Origin: Pseudofrankia saprophytica
GTDB taxonomy: Bacteria > Actinomycetota > Actinomycetes > Frankiales > Frankiaceae
Direction: 5' to 3'
DNA length: 64,000 bases
Assembly: GCF_000235425.2 (NCBI RefSeq)
Contig: NZ_KI912266.1
Span: 5,590,166-5,654,165, forward strand
Shown: one piece after another, positions 41,431-49,469 of the stretch
Position numbering within the stretch: the stretch's first letter is position 1
Layout: each line of letters starts with the position of its first letter
The notes under the pieces: generated by a model
Told to the model about the DNA's origin: nothing
The model's database searches: none
What the model saw: only the letters and a program-made list of their open reading frames with translations
Translations under genes and position numbers: made by a program

Positions 41431-43668
41431 GTGTCCGTTCTTGCCCGGTGGTGCGCACGGCACCGCTTCGTCGTTCTCGGGGTCTGGGCCGGCGCCGCCG
41501 TCGTCCTGATCGGCCTCGTCGTAGGAATGGGGTCCAACTTCAAGACCGTCGCCGACCTGCCCAACAGCGAGTCGGCACACGCCTACACGCTGCTCGGCGC
41601 CTCCACCGACTCGCCCCAGACCGGTCGCATCGTCTGGCACACCACCGGGCAGGCCGTCGACTCGGCCGAGGTGCGCGGCGACGTCGCCCGCATGCTGACC
41701 ACGATCGCGTCGCTGCCCGGAGTCGAGGCTGTCGTGAGCCCGTACGCCGCAGGCGACGCGTCGCGGCTCAACACCAGTCAGAACACGGCCTACGCCGACG
41801 TGACCGTCACCGACGACGTCGATGTCGCCCAGGTCCGGCAGACCGCCCAGTCGATCGAGAACGACCGCCTCCAGGTCGAGACCGGCGGCCAGGCGTTCGC
41901 ACCCACGACGACGTCGGGCGGCATCGCCGAGGTCGTCGGCATCCTGGCGGCACTGCTGGTGCTGCTGGTGATGTTCCGCTCCGCCTGGGCCGCGGCACTT
42001 CCCATCATCACCGGCGTGGTCGGCGTCGTCACCTCACTGCTGTTCGTCATGGTCGGCTCCCACGCCGTCGACCTGTCGAGCGAGTCGATCACGATGGGGT
42101 CGCTGATCGGCCTGGGCGTCGGCATCGACTACGCGCTGTTCATCGTCGACCGGCACCGCAAGGCCCTGATGGCCGGAGCATCGGTGCACGACGCCATCGG
42201 GCAGGCCGGGAACACCTCCGGCCGAGCGGTGATCTTCGCCGGTCTGACGGTGATCGCCGCGCTGCTGGCGATGTTCGTGGTCGGCATGGGCGTCCTCACC
42301 GGCATGGGGCAGGCGGCCGCGGTGACCGTGCTGTTCACCGTGCTGGCGGCGATCACCCTGCTGCCCGCGCTGCTGTCGGTCCTCGGCCCGCGCGTGCTGT
42401 CCCGCCGGCAGCGCCGCCTCCTGTCCGACAGCAGCGACGTCACGGCGAGGAAGTCCGCGCCGGGACGCGCACGGTCTCGCCGTGGGCCCGCCCGGCGCTG
42501 GGCGGCGCTCGTCACCCGTGCTCCCGCGCCGATGGCGGTGCTCGCGCTGGTCGTGCTGGCGGCGCTCGCGGTCCCGGTGCTGTCGATGCGGGTCGGCGAG
42601 GCCGACGCCAGCAGCGACCCGGCCGGCTCGACGTCGCGTCAGTACTACGAGCTGATGAGTCCCGCGTTCGGCGGCGGCATCGACGCCACCCTGCTGCTGG
42701 TGGCCGAGACTCCCGACGGGAGTTCCGCCCAGGCGCTGGACACTCTGGTCACGCGGCTGCCGTCGGTGCCCGACGTCGCCTCGGTCGCCCTCGGCGCGAC
42801 CGCCCGTGACGGCGTCCAGGTCGTCCAGGTGACGCCGTCGAGCAGCTCGGGCGCCAAGGCGACCGTCGATCTGGTGGATCACCTGCGGCGGGACGTCATC
42901 CCGGCCGCCGAGGCTGGCAGCCACCTGCAGGTGTACGTCGGCGGCCAGACGGCGACCAACATCGACATCGCGGACGCGCTGATGAGCAAGCTGCCGCTCT
43001 ACCTGGCGCTGGTGGCCGGACTCGGGTTCCTGCTGCTGGTGCTCGCGTTCCGCAGCCTCCTGGTGCCGCTGGTCGGGGCTGTCAGCAACCTGGCGACGAT
43101 CGTCGTCGGCCTGGGCGCGCTGACCGCGATCTTCCAGTGGGGCTGGGCCAGCAACCTGCTCGGCGTCGGGGACGGCGCGCCGATCTCCTACATCGTCCCC
43201 ATCATGGTCGTCGGGGTGATGTTCGGCCTGTCGATGGACTACCAGGTGTTCCTGGTCAGCCGCATCCGCGAGGAATGGGCACACACACACGACAACACGC
43301 GCTCGATCCGCACGGGTGTCGCAGAAACCGCCAAGGTCATCGCCACCGCCGCCGTGATCATGCTGTGCGTGTTCTCCTCGTTCGGGTTCAGCGGCCAGCG
43401 GATCGTCTCCTGCATCGGCATCGGCCTTGCCCTCGCGGTCGTCGTGGACGCCTTCGTCGTGCGCATGATCCTCGTCCCGGCGCTGCTGCGGATGATCGGC
43501 GACCGGGTGTGGGCATACCCTCGGTGGGCCGACCGCCTCACGCCCCGCCTGGCGATCGAAGGCCCCGCGAACAAGATCGACATACCGTCCGACCAGATGG
43601 ACGCGCCACCCGCGGACAACCTGGTCGGCGCCGCCGGCCACGCCTCGGCCGCGGCGGACCGGCGGTGA
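41431..43668 (+). CDS. MMPL-family (RND-type) lipid/drug exporter
   Basis: The 745-residue protein has the two-fold MMPL layout: one helix, an outer domain, five helices (with GLGVGIDYALFIVDRHRK, the family's signature with conserved Asp-Tyr pair), then a second helix, outer domain and five helices (VGVMFGLSMDYQVFLVSRIREE). Such proteins use the proton gradient to export lipids, siderophores or drugs. GTG 41431 is the annotated start, with AAAGG about ten bases before it. A two-component system follows ten bases downstream and is likely co-transcribed. It is shorter at the C-terminus than mycobacterial MmpL3. Confidence 0.85.
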   Translation: MSVLARWCARHRFVVLGVWAGAAVVLIGLVVGMGSNFKTVADLPNSESAHAYTLLGASTDSPQTGRIVWHTTGQAVDSAEVRGDVARMLTTIASLPGVEAVVSPYAAGDASRLNTSQNTAYADVTVTDDVDVAQVRQTAQSIENDRLQVETGGQAFAPTTTSGGIAEVVGILAALLVLLVMFRSAWAAALPIITGVVGVVTSLLFVMVGSHAVDLSSESITMGSLIGLGVGIDYALFIVDRHRKALMAGASVHDAIGQAGNTSGRAVIFAGLTVIAALLAMFVVGMGVLTGMGQAAAVTVLFTVLAAITLLPALLSVLGPRVLSRRQRRLLSDSSDVTARKSAPGRARSRRGPARRWAALVTRAPAPMAVLALVVLAALAVPVLSMRVGEADASSDPAGSTSRQYYELMSPAFGGGIDATLLLVAETPDGSSAQALDTLVTRLPSVPDVASVALGATARDGVQVVQVTPSSSSGAKATVDLVDHLRRDVIPAAEAGSHLQVYVGGQTATNIDIADALMSKLPLYLALVAGLGFLLLVLAFRSLLVPLVGAVSNLATIVVGLGALTAIFQWGWASNLLGVGDGAPISYIVPIMVVGVMFGLSMDYQVFLVSRIREEWAHTHDNTRSIRTGVAETAKVIATAAVIMLCVFSSFGFSGQRIVSCIGIGLALAVVVDAFVVRMILVPALLRMIGDRVWAYPRWADRLTPRLAIEGPANKIDIPSDQMDAPPADNLVGAAGHASAAADRR

Positions 43669-43678
43669 CCGAGGAGCC

Positions 43679-45064
43679 GTGACGATCAACCGATCCGTCG
43701 CCGGAGGAACCGCCGGCGCCACCGGAGCCACCGGCTGGCGACGCCTGCTCAGCGAGAGCAGGCGTCCCACCCGGTGGGACATCGTCGTCACCGTCGCCAT
43801 GCTGGTGACGATGACGATCGTGGTCGTCGTCCGCTCCGGTACCGCGACGTTCCCCAGCACGGAGCTTCTACTCCTCACCGTCGCCTCGTGGCTGCCGCTC
43901 CTGGTGCGGACCTACTGGCCCGAGCTCGTTCTCGCCGCCGTCGTGGTCGTCGAGGCCTGCCACCTCGCGGTCATGCACGACCTCGACGCCGGCCTGCCCG
44001 GAAGCACCGTCGGCGCCTACCAGCCTGTCCCGCTCGCCACGATGATCGCCGTCTACACCGTCGCGGCCCGCCGCCGCCAACGGGACGGGTGGATCGCCGG
44101 CGCCGCCGCCGCGTCCATACTCCTGGCCGCCGCGCTGCTCTTCCAGCCGCTCTCCCTGGCGGGCACGGACCTCGTCATGGTCCAGCTCGTCGTCATCGCC
44201 GCCGGCGTCGGTGTCGGGATACGCGCCCGGCACGACGCGCGGACCCGGCGGGCCCGCGAGGCCAGGGAACAGTCCCGGCAGGCGGTGCTCGACGAACGGC
44301 TGCGCATCGCCCGCGAGCTGCACGACACCCTCGCCCACAACCTGGCCCTCGTCGACGCGCAGGCCGCCGTCGCCGACTACCTGCTCGACACCGACCCCCT
44401 GACCGCGCGCCAGGCTCTGCGCGGGATCACCCAGCACACCTCGGCGGCCATCGACGACCTGCGGGCCGCCCTCGTCCTGTTGCGCCGCGACCCCGACGAT
44501 GCCGAGCACACCGGGAAACGGCAACCGGCAGGCCACCCTCTGCCGGCCACCGACGACCAGTCGTTCGGCTCCCCCTCGCTGGCACCCGTGGCCGGCCTGA
44601 AGCAGCTCGGCGGCCTGCTGGGCCGGTTCCGCGACGCGGGCGCCCACGTCACGCTCGACGTCCACGGCCAGGCGGCCGCGCTCAGCCACCAGAGCGACCT
44701 GGCCGCCTACCGGATCGTCCAGGAGGCGCTGACCAACGCCACCAAGCACGCTCCCGGCGCGCCCGTCTCCGTCACCATGCGCTGGGCGCCTGGCCAGCTG
44801 AGGCTCGAGATCCACAACAGCCGCTCGGTCCGGCCAGGCCAGCAGCACCCGGTCGGCACCGGTCACGGGCTGATCGGCCTGCGTGAACGCGCCCGCGCCG
44901 CGGGCGGAACATTCGGCGCCGGCCCGACCGGCGACGGGGGCTACCTCGTCACCGCCACACTGAGCACCAGAGCACAGCGCACCACCGACCACCAGATCGT
45001 CCCCGCCGTGGGCGCCGACCGCGTGGGCACCGACCCGACCGAGACAGAGAGGCCCGCGCCGTGA
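43679..45064 (+). CDS. NarL-type sensor histidine kinase (HisKA_3)
   Basis: Four to six membrane helices occupy about residues 34-180 with short loops, so the sensor is probably within the membrane. The phospho-acceptor is H215 in ARELHDTLAHNLA, and the ATPase domain has an N-box ALTNATKHAPG and a G-box GTGHGLIGLRERA. GTG 43679 follows GAGGAG; the stop overlaps the response-regulator start by four bases. Pairing with an MMPL exporter just upstream suggests a membrane-stress or drug-sensing circuit that controls export, as in related Streptomyces systems. The protein is 461 residues. Confidence 0.88.
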   Translation: MTINRSVAGGTAGATGATGWRRLLSESRRPTRWDIVVTVAMLVTMTIVVVVRSGTATFPSTELLLLTVASWLPLLVRTYWPELVLAAVVVVEACHLAVMHDLDAGLPGSTVGAYQPVPLATMIAVYTVAARRRQRDGWIAGAAAASILLAAALLFQPLSLAGTDLVMVQLVVIAAGVGVGIRARHDARTRRAREAREQSRQAVLDERLRIARELHDTLAHNLALVDAQAAVADYLLDTDPLTARQALRGITQHTSAAIDDLRAALVLLRRDPDDAEHTGKRQPAGHPLPATDDQSFGSPSLAPVAGLKQLGGLLGRFRDAGAHVTLDVHGQAAALSHQSDLAAYRIVQEALTNATKHAPGAPVSVTMRWAPGQLRLEIHNSRSVRPGQQHPVGTGHGLIGLRERARAAGGTFGAGPTGDGGYLVTATLSTRAQRTTDHQIVPAVGADRVGTDPTETERPAP

Positions 45065-45744
45065 CAGCCCCCGTCAGGATCGTGCTCGCCGACGACCAGG
45101 AGCTGCTGCGCGCCACCTTCAGGCTGCTGCTCGACGCCGCGCCCGGAATGGAAGTGGTCGGCGAGGCCGGCACCGGCGTCGAGGCCGTCACGGTGGTGCG
45201 AGAGACGATGCCCGACGTCGTCCTCATGGACATCCGGATGCCCGAGCTCGACGGCGTCGCGGCCACCGCCCAGATCACGTCCGACGCGTCCCTCGCCGGC
45301 GTGCACATCCTGGTCCTGACCACCTTCGAGACCGACGAGCTCGTGCTGGCCGCCCTGCGCGCGGGCGCCAGCGGCTACCTCGGCAAGGGCGTCGCACCGG
45401 CCGCTCTCCTGGACGCCATCCGGACCGTCGCCACGGGCGAGTCCCTGCTGTCACCCACCGCCACCACGGCCCTGGTCAAACGGTTCCTGGCCAGCCCCAC
45501 CGCCCACCTCGACGCCGCGCTCCCGGCCATGAACGAGCTCACGGCCCGCGAACGCGAGATCACCATCCTGGCGGCGCGTGGCCTGTCCAACGACGAGATC
45601 GCCGACCAGCTACACATCAGCCCCGCCACCGCCAAGACCCACGTCAACCGAGCCATGACCAAGGTGCACGCCCGCGACCGCGCCCAGCTCGTGGTGTTCG
45701 CCTACGAACACGGCCTCATGACCCCCGGTGCGTGGGCGCAGTAG
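45061..45744 (+). CDS. NarL/LuxR-family response regulator
   Basis: This is a standard receiver domain (D11-D12, phospho-acceptor D57 in VVLMDIRMPE, a Thr in VLTTFE and a Lys in YLGKGV) followed by a LuxR-type helix-turn-helix (LTAREREITILAARGLSNDE, then IADQLHISPATAKTHVNRAM). Length is 227 residues. It is co-translated with the kinase gene. Likely targets include its own operon; the inverted repeats at 38461 and 41326 are candidate sites. It ends 96 bases from the convergent binding-protein gene. Confidence 0.9.
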   Translation: MTAPVRIVLADDQELLRATFRLLLDAAPGMEVVGEAGTGVEAVTVVRETMPDVVLMDIRMPELDGVAATAQITSDASLAGVHILVLTTFETDELVLAALRAGASGYLGKGVAPAALLDAIRTVATGESLLSPTATTALVKRFLASPTAHLDAALPAMNELTAREREITILAARGLSNDEIADQLHISPATAKTHVNRAMTKVHARDRAQLVVFAYEHGLMTPGAWAQ

Positions 45745-45840
45745 TGAACCGGCCCCGGGCGACGCACGGCGGCTCTTCCACGTCAGCCGATCGTCGGCCG
45801 GCCTTGGCATGTCCCACGGCCCTTGCCCGGACGGACAGGG

Positions 45841-47058
45841 TCAGGAGGTGCTGCCGTCGGCGCAGACACGCTCTCGAGCCGTCGCGAACGCGGTGCCGCT
45901 GGGATTCACCTGGACGAAGGCGTAGCAGGACAACGGCTTACCCGAATAGTCGTGCAGGTCGGCTGGCGCGATGAGGCCGTCCGCGTCGTAGCTGGAGACG
46001 CCGCGCAGTGCCTTGATGAAGTCGTCACGGGTGGGGCAGGGTCCCGCCAGGTCGAGGCCACGTAGGAACAGATCGGTGTTGATGTAGGTGAACATGGCGA
46101 ACTGCTGGTCGGTGTTCGTGGACTCCGGGGCGTAGCGGGTCATCGCGTCCTTGTAGCGTTGAATCGCCGGTCCGCCGGCTTCGAACGGCCGGAAGAAGAC
46201 CGGCATCGACACGCCGGCGAGCGCCGGACCGATGGATGACAGCAGCCCGCGGTCGTAGCCGGTGAGCACCACGCTGACCACGGGGTTCACGCCCGCCGCG
46301 CGAGTCGCCTGCATGATCTTGGCGAAGTCGTCCGGGGCGGTGATGCCCAGCAGGGCGTCGGCACCGAAGTCCTCGATCTTGCTGGCCACCTGGTCGGGGC
46401 TGCCGCTGCCGGCCACGTAGGTGAACGCCTTGACTGTGCTGATCCCCGCGGTCTTCAGGCCCTGGAGGTACTCCCCCGTGATGCCGGAGGTCACCTCCGA
46501 CTGGTCCCCGGTGACGATGGCGACCCGGGTGCCGCGAGCGGCCCGGATGTAACGGCCGACGACGACGGGGGAAGCCGAGTAGACAAAGGAGAACATGTTC
46601 TCGCGCCCAGCCCAGGACGGTTCGACGGCGACGCCGGTGACCGGCACGTCCTCCTGGGTCAGGCGGTCCATCGAGTCGCCGAGGGTGGCGCTGGCCGTCA
46701 CGAGGCCGAAGACCTTCTCCTGGTCGACGAGTTCCTCGGTCGCGGTCTCGGCGACCGGCCCCGAGCCCTCGTCGTCTCGCCACTCATAGGCGATCCGCCG
46801 GCCGTGCACGCCGCCTTCCTCGTTCGCGAGACCGATCCTGGCGTCAAGACCGGCCCGAGCCGAGGACAGCGCCGAACTGGACACCCCCGAGCCTGGATAG
46901 ACGAACCCAAGCGTCACCTGGCTTTTGGTGACTCCGGGCGAGTCGCAGGCCGCGGCCGCTCCGTTCCCCGCGCTCGACGAGGAGCAGCCGGTTACGGCGA
47001 CGACAACGAGGACCGCGCTCGCCATTCCTAAAGGTGCCCGAGGCCTGCGTAAGCGCAT
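45841..47058 (-). CDS. LivK-type (Peripla_BP_6) substrate-binding lipoprotein, second copy
   Basis: The 405-residue protein has a lipoprotein signal with lipobox VTGC (C25), then a type I periplasmic-binding fold of the branched-chain/HAAT group (VTLGFVYPGSG, GLDARIGLANEEGGVHGRRI). It is the last gene of the minus-strand glycoside/transport run. The fused permease genes lie about 10 kb upstream, and another LivK-like gene sits next to them, so this may supply an alternative specificity. ATG 47058 has GGGAG about 15 bases before it; an upstream open frame through the GH1 gene is a shadow. A hairpin precedes it at 47098-47121. Confidence 0.85.
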   Translation of the reverse strand: MRLRRPRAPLGMASAVLVVVAVTGCSSSSAGNGAAAACDSPGVTKSQVTLGFVYPGSGVSSSALSSARAGLDARIGLANEEGGVHGRRIAYEWRDDEGSGPVAETATEELVDQEKVFGLVTASATLGDSMDRLTQEDVPVTGVAVEPSWAGRENMFSFVYSASPVVVGRYIRAARGTRVAIVTGDQSEVTSGITGEYLQGLKTAGISTVKAFTYVAGSGSPDQVASKIEDFGADALLGITAPDDFAKIMQATRAAGVNPVVSVVLTGYDRGLLSSIGPALAGVSMPVFFRPFEAGGPAIQRYKDAMTRYAPESTNTDQQFAMFTYINTDLFLRGLDLAGPCPTRDDFIKALRGVSSYDADGLIAPADLHDYSGKPLSCYAFVQVNPSGTAFATARERVCADGSTS

Positions 47059-47097
47059 GCAAATCCCGACGCTCTCCCGGCCGAAAGTAGCCACCCG

Positions 47098-47121
47098 GCT
47101 CCCCACTTCCGTCAGGGGAGC
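47098..47121 (-). terminator. Hairpin over the GH1 stop codon
   Basis: GCTCCCC and GGGGAGC pair around a 10-base loop that includes the TGA of the GH1 gene. It lies 40 bases before the start of the binding-protein gene and could lower or separate expression of the two. Confidence 0.4.
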
Positions 47122-48341
47122 TTGTTGGCACGGGCGACCTCGCCGAGCCATCGCGCGGTCGGTTTGACGGTGCGGGCGAAGGTGGTCCGGTCGACGGCGA
47201 TCAGTCCGAACGTCATCGCGAAGCCGGACGTCCATTCGAAGTTGTCGAGTAGCGACCAGTGGAGGTAGCCGCGCACCTCGACGCCGTCGGCGACGCAGCC
47301 GGCCAGTCCCTCGAGGGCGGCCGCGGTGTAGGCGGTGCGGGCGTCGTCGTCGGCGGTGGCCATGCCGTTCTCGGTGACCAGGATCGGCACCCGGGCGTGC
47401 TCGGCCGCGAGCCGGACCGTGTGCCCCAGTGCCTGGGGGTAGACCTCCCAGCCGGTCTGCGTCGTCGGGACGCCGTCGGGCACCGGCAGGACGCCGTCCG
47501 GTCCGACGCGTTCCCGGGTGTAGGTCTGGACGCCGACGAAGTCGTCGTCGCGGGAGACGTCGAGCCAGTCGAGCTCGGCCGCCTGGCGGGTGGCGGCCCA
47601 GCGCTGCTCGCCGCCTTCGGCGGGCTGCAGGTCGATGAGGGCGAGGGTCCAGCCGACGGCGGGGTTTCCGGGCCCGGACCTGATCGCCTCGACGGCCTTG
47701 CGGTGCGCGGCGGCCATCACCTCGACGGAGGGGACCGGCCAGCTCCCGCCCGATCCCGACTGACCCGACGGGGCTGGCTGGTCGTCGGCGGCAGCCGCCA
47801 AGCCGAGGCCGTCCTCGCGGGCGGCGGCCGGGGCCAGGCCGAGGTGGACCATCAACGAGATCACGTTCGGCTCGTTGAAGGTGCAGATCCAGGGCACCAG
47901 GTCGCCGATGTGTTCGGTGACCCGGGCGGCGTACCGGGCGAACCGGTCGACGGCGCCGGTGCCGTTCCAGCCGCCGGCCGCGGCGAACCAGCGGGGCGTC
48001 GTGAAGTGGTTGTAGGTGACGACGGGGGTGACGCCGTGTTCGAGGCAGGTGCCGACCATGCGGCGGTAGTGGTCGAGCGCGGCCCGGGAGAAGAAGCCCT
48101 CCTCGGGCTCGATCCGCGACCATTCGACCCCGAACCGGTAGGCGTTCAGCCCGAGCCCGGCGAGCAGGCCAATGTCCTCGGGATAGCGGTGGTAGTGGTC
48201 GCAGGCGTCGCCGGACGGCTCGGCGAAATGCGATCCGGGCGCCCATTCACTGGCCCACAGGTCGGCGTTGACGTTGCCGCCCTCGACCTGATGGGCGGCG
48301 GTCGCGGCACCCCAGAGAAAGCCGTCGGGGAACTGGCTCAT
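47112..48341 (-). CDS. Glycoside hydrolase family 1 beta-glucosidase
   Basis: Both catalytic glutamates are in place: acid/base E157 in CTFNEPN and nucleophile E324 in LVTENGM. The N-terminal FLWGAATAAHQVEG and the LDNFEWTSGF loop are also typical of GH1. A Gly/Ser/Pro-rich insert near 187-202 is unusual. There is no signal peptide, so it acts in the cytoplasm on imported beta-glycosides. ATG 48341 follows GGGAGG. The protein is 409 residues. Together with the GH3 and GH78 genes it implies stepwise removal of glucose and rhamnose from a glycoside. Confidence 0.9.
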   Translation of the reverse strand: MSQFPDGFLWGAATAAHQVEGGNVNADLWASEWAPGSHFAEPSGDACDHYHRYPEDIGLLAGLGLNAYRFGVEWSRIEPEEGFFSRAALDHYRRMVGTCLEHGVTPVVTYNHFTTPRWFAAAGGWNGTGAVDRFARYAARVTEHIGDLVPWICTFNEPNVISLMVHLGLAPAAAREDGLGLAAAADDQPAPSGQSGSGGSWPVPSVEVMAAAHRKAVEAIRSGPGNPAVGWTLALIDLQPAEGGEQRWAATRQAAELDWLDVSRDDDFVGVQTYTRERVGPDGVLPVPDGVPTTQTGWEVYPQALGHTVRLAAEHARVPILVTENGMATADDDARTAYTAAALEGLAGCVADGVEVRGYLHWSLLDNFEWTSGFAMTFGLIAVDRTTFARTVKPTARWLGEVARANKLP

Positions 48342-48390
48342 GATCGGTGGACCTCCCGGAGTAGCGGGGAAAACGGTATTGATCTGTGTG

Positions 48391-49344
48391 TCAGGCCCGC
48401 GCGGCGGTGAGCCAGGCCGTCATCCGGTCCAGGCTGCGTTCGCCGGCCGCCGTGAACGGCTCGTTGAGATGCCCGTGGCGGGAGCCAGGCTCGAACTCGA
48501 CCCGGACCGGGACGCTGGCCGTCGCGAGCTGCGCGGCGTAGGCCTCACCCGAGGAGCGCAGGGAGTCCGCGTCGGAGTTGAGCACATAGACCGGCGGTTG
48601 CCCGGCGACGTCGCCGCCCGCGGGAAACGCATAGGGGTCCGTCAGGGCCGCCTCGGTGCCGGTGAAGTTCAGGCTGATCTCGGGGGCCATGTCGGCGGTG
48701 AGGAACTCACCGGTCAGCGCTTCGGTCTTGGCGCGCAGATCGGCGCTCGGCTCCGGCAGCCGCGGGTGCAGAACGCTGTAGAGGAGCAGCAGGGAGGCCG
48801 GCAACGGTCCGGCACCGTCGCGAAGCCGCTTGGTCACCCCCGCGGCCAGGTTCCCGCCCGCGCTGGCCCCGCCCAGGTGGATCCCCGTCGGCTCCGCCTG
48901 AAGTTCACCGGCGTTCTTGACCGCCCACAGCCAGGCGTCGAGGAGGTCATCGGACGGCGTCGGGAAGTGAATGCCGCCGAGACACTTGCGGTACTCGACC
49001 GACAGCACCGGGATGCCCCGTGACGCCAGGGTCAGGCCGACCCAGTTCGCCTCCGGCATGGCCAGGTCCCCGGTGACGAAGCCGCCGCCGTGCGCCCAGA
49101 CCAGCGCGGAGCCGGTCGCCCGGCCCGCCTCGCGGTAGAGCCGCGCCGGCATCCCTCCGGCACCGTCGACATTCACCTCCCGTACTTCGACCCGGGCCAG
49201 TTCGGGGTAGTGGGCCGTGAGGGCGGCGGTGTCCGGGCCCTGCGGCATCCGCGTCGCGATCAGCTCGGGGTCCGCCGTCTCCAGGAATCGGACGAAGTCG
49301 GCGAAGGACGCTCGGCGTCGCTCACCGCCTGCCTCAGTGGTCAC
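48391..49344 (-). CDS. Hormone-sensitive-lipase-type esterase
   Basis: The oxyanion motif HGGGF (85-89), nucleophile S161 in GGASAGGN, an acid in VLNSDADSL and His in RHGHLNEP define a complete HSL-type alpha/beta hydrolase of 317 residues with no signal peptide. It may remove acyl groups from acylated plant glycosides. The GTG at 49344 has GGAGG five bases upstream. Its first 19 codons and ribosome binding site lie in a perfect 91-bp tandem duplication (49288-49469), so an extra start with its own ribosome binding site lies 91 bases upstream and encodes a 33-residue out-of-frame peptide. Confidence 0.85.
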   Translation of the reverse strand: MTTEAGGERRRASFADFVRFLETADPELIATRMPQGPDTAALTAHYPELARVEVREVNVDGAGGMPARLYREAGRATGSALVWAHGGGFVTGDLAMPEANWVGLTLASRGIPVLSVEYRKCLGGIHFPTPSDDLLDAWLWAVKNAGELQAEPTGIHLGGASAGGNLAAGVTKRLRDGAGPLPASLLLLYSVLHPRLPEPSADLRAKTEALTGEFLTADMAPEISLNFTGTEAALTDPYAFPAGGDVAGQPPVYVLNSDADSLRSSGEAYAAQLATASVPVRVEFEPGSRHGHLNEPFTAAGERSLDRMTAWLTAARA

Positions 49345-49469
49345 GGTGCCTCCAGCGATGTGTCACGAGCCGACGGGTTCGGACGAAGTCGGCGAAGGAC
49401 GCTCGGCGTCGCTCACCGCCTGCCTCAGTGGTCACGGTGCCTCCAGCGATGTGTCACGAGCCGACGGGT
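49288..49469. repeat. Perfect 91-bp tandem duplication at a gene junction
   Basis: Bases 49288-49378 are repeated exactly as 49379-49469. Each unit spans the last bases of the rhamnosidase gene, the spacer, the GGAGG site, the GTG start and 57 bases of the esterase gene. Because 91 is not a multiple of three, the second start is out of frame with the esterase. The lack of any difference between copies points to a very recent event or an assembly artefact. Confidence 0.95.
49334..49435 (-). CDS. 33-residue decoy frame created by the duplication
   Basis: From the duplicated GTG at 49435 the frame repeats the esterase N-terminus (VTTEAGGERRRASFADFV), switches frame at the repeat boundary, and ends at TGA 49336-49334, overlapping the true esterase start by 11 bases. 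It has the same GGAGG as the real gene. It may be translated and feed ribosomes to the esterase by coupling; a function for the peptide itself is unlikely. Confidence 0.4.
   Translation of the reverse strand: MTTEAGGERRRASFADFVRTRRLVTHRWRHRDH

Noticed and set aside
40641-42809. Long Arg-rich plus-strand frame (722 codons)
   Set aside because: It runs out of frame through the kinase and MMPL genes, both of which have full families of motifs; its composition is typical of a G+C-rich shadow frame.
45745-45840. Terminator between the response-regulator and binding-protein genes
   Set aside because: Only a 5-base-pair stem (GCCGA-TCG-TCGGC) was found in this convergent gap; too weak to call.
45841-48246. 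801-codon minus-strand frame spanning the GH1 and binding-protein genes
   Set aside because: Its first half is an Arg-rich shadow of GH1; only the lipoprotein part from ATG 47058 is real.
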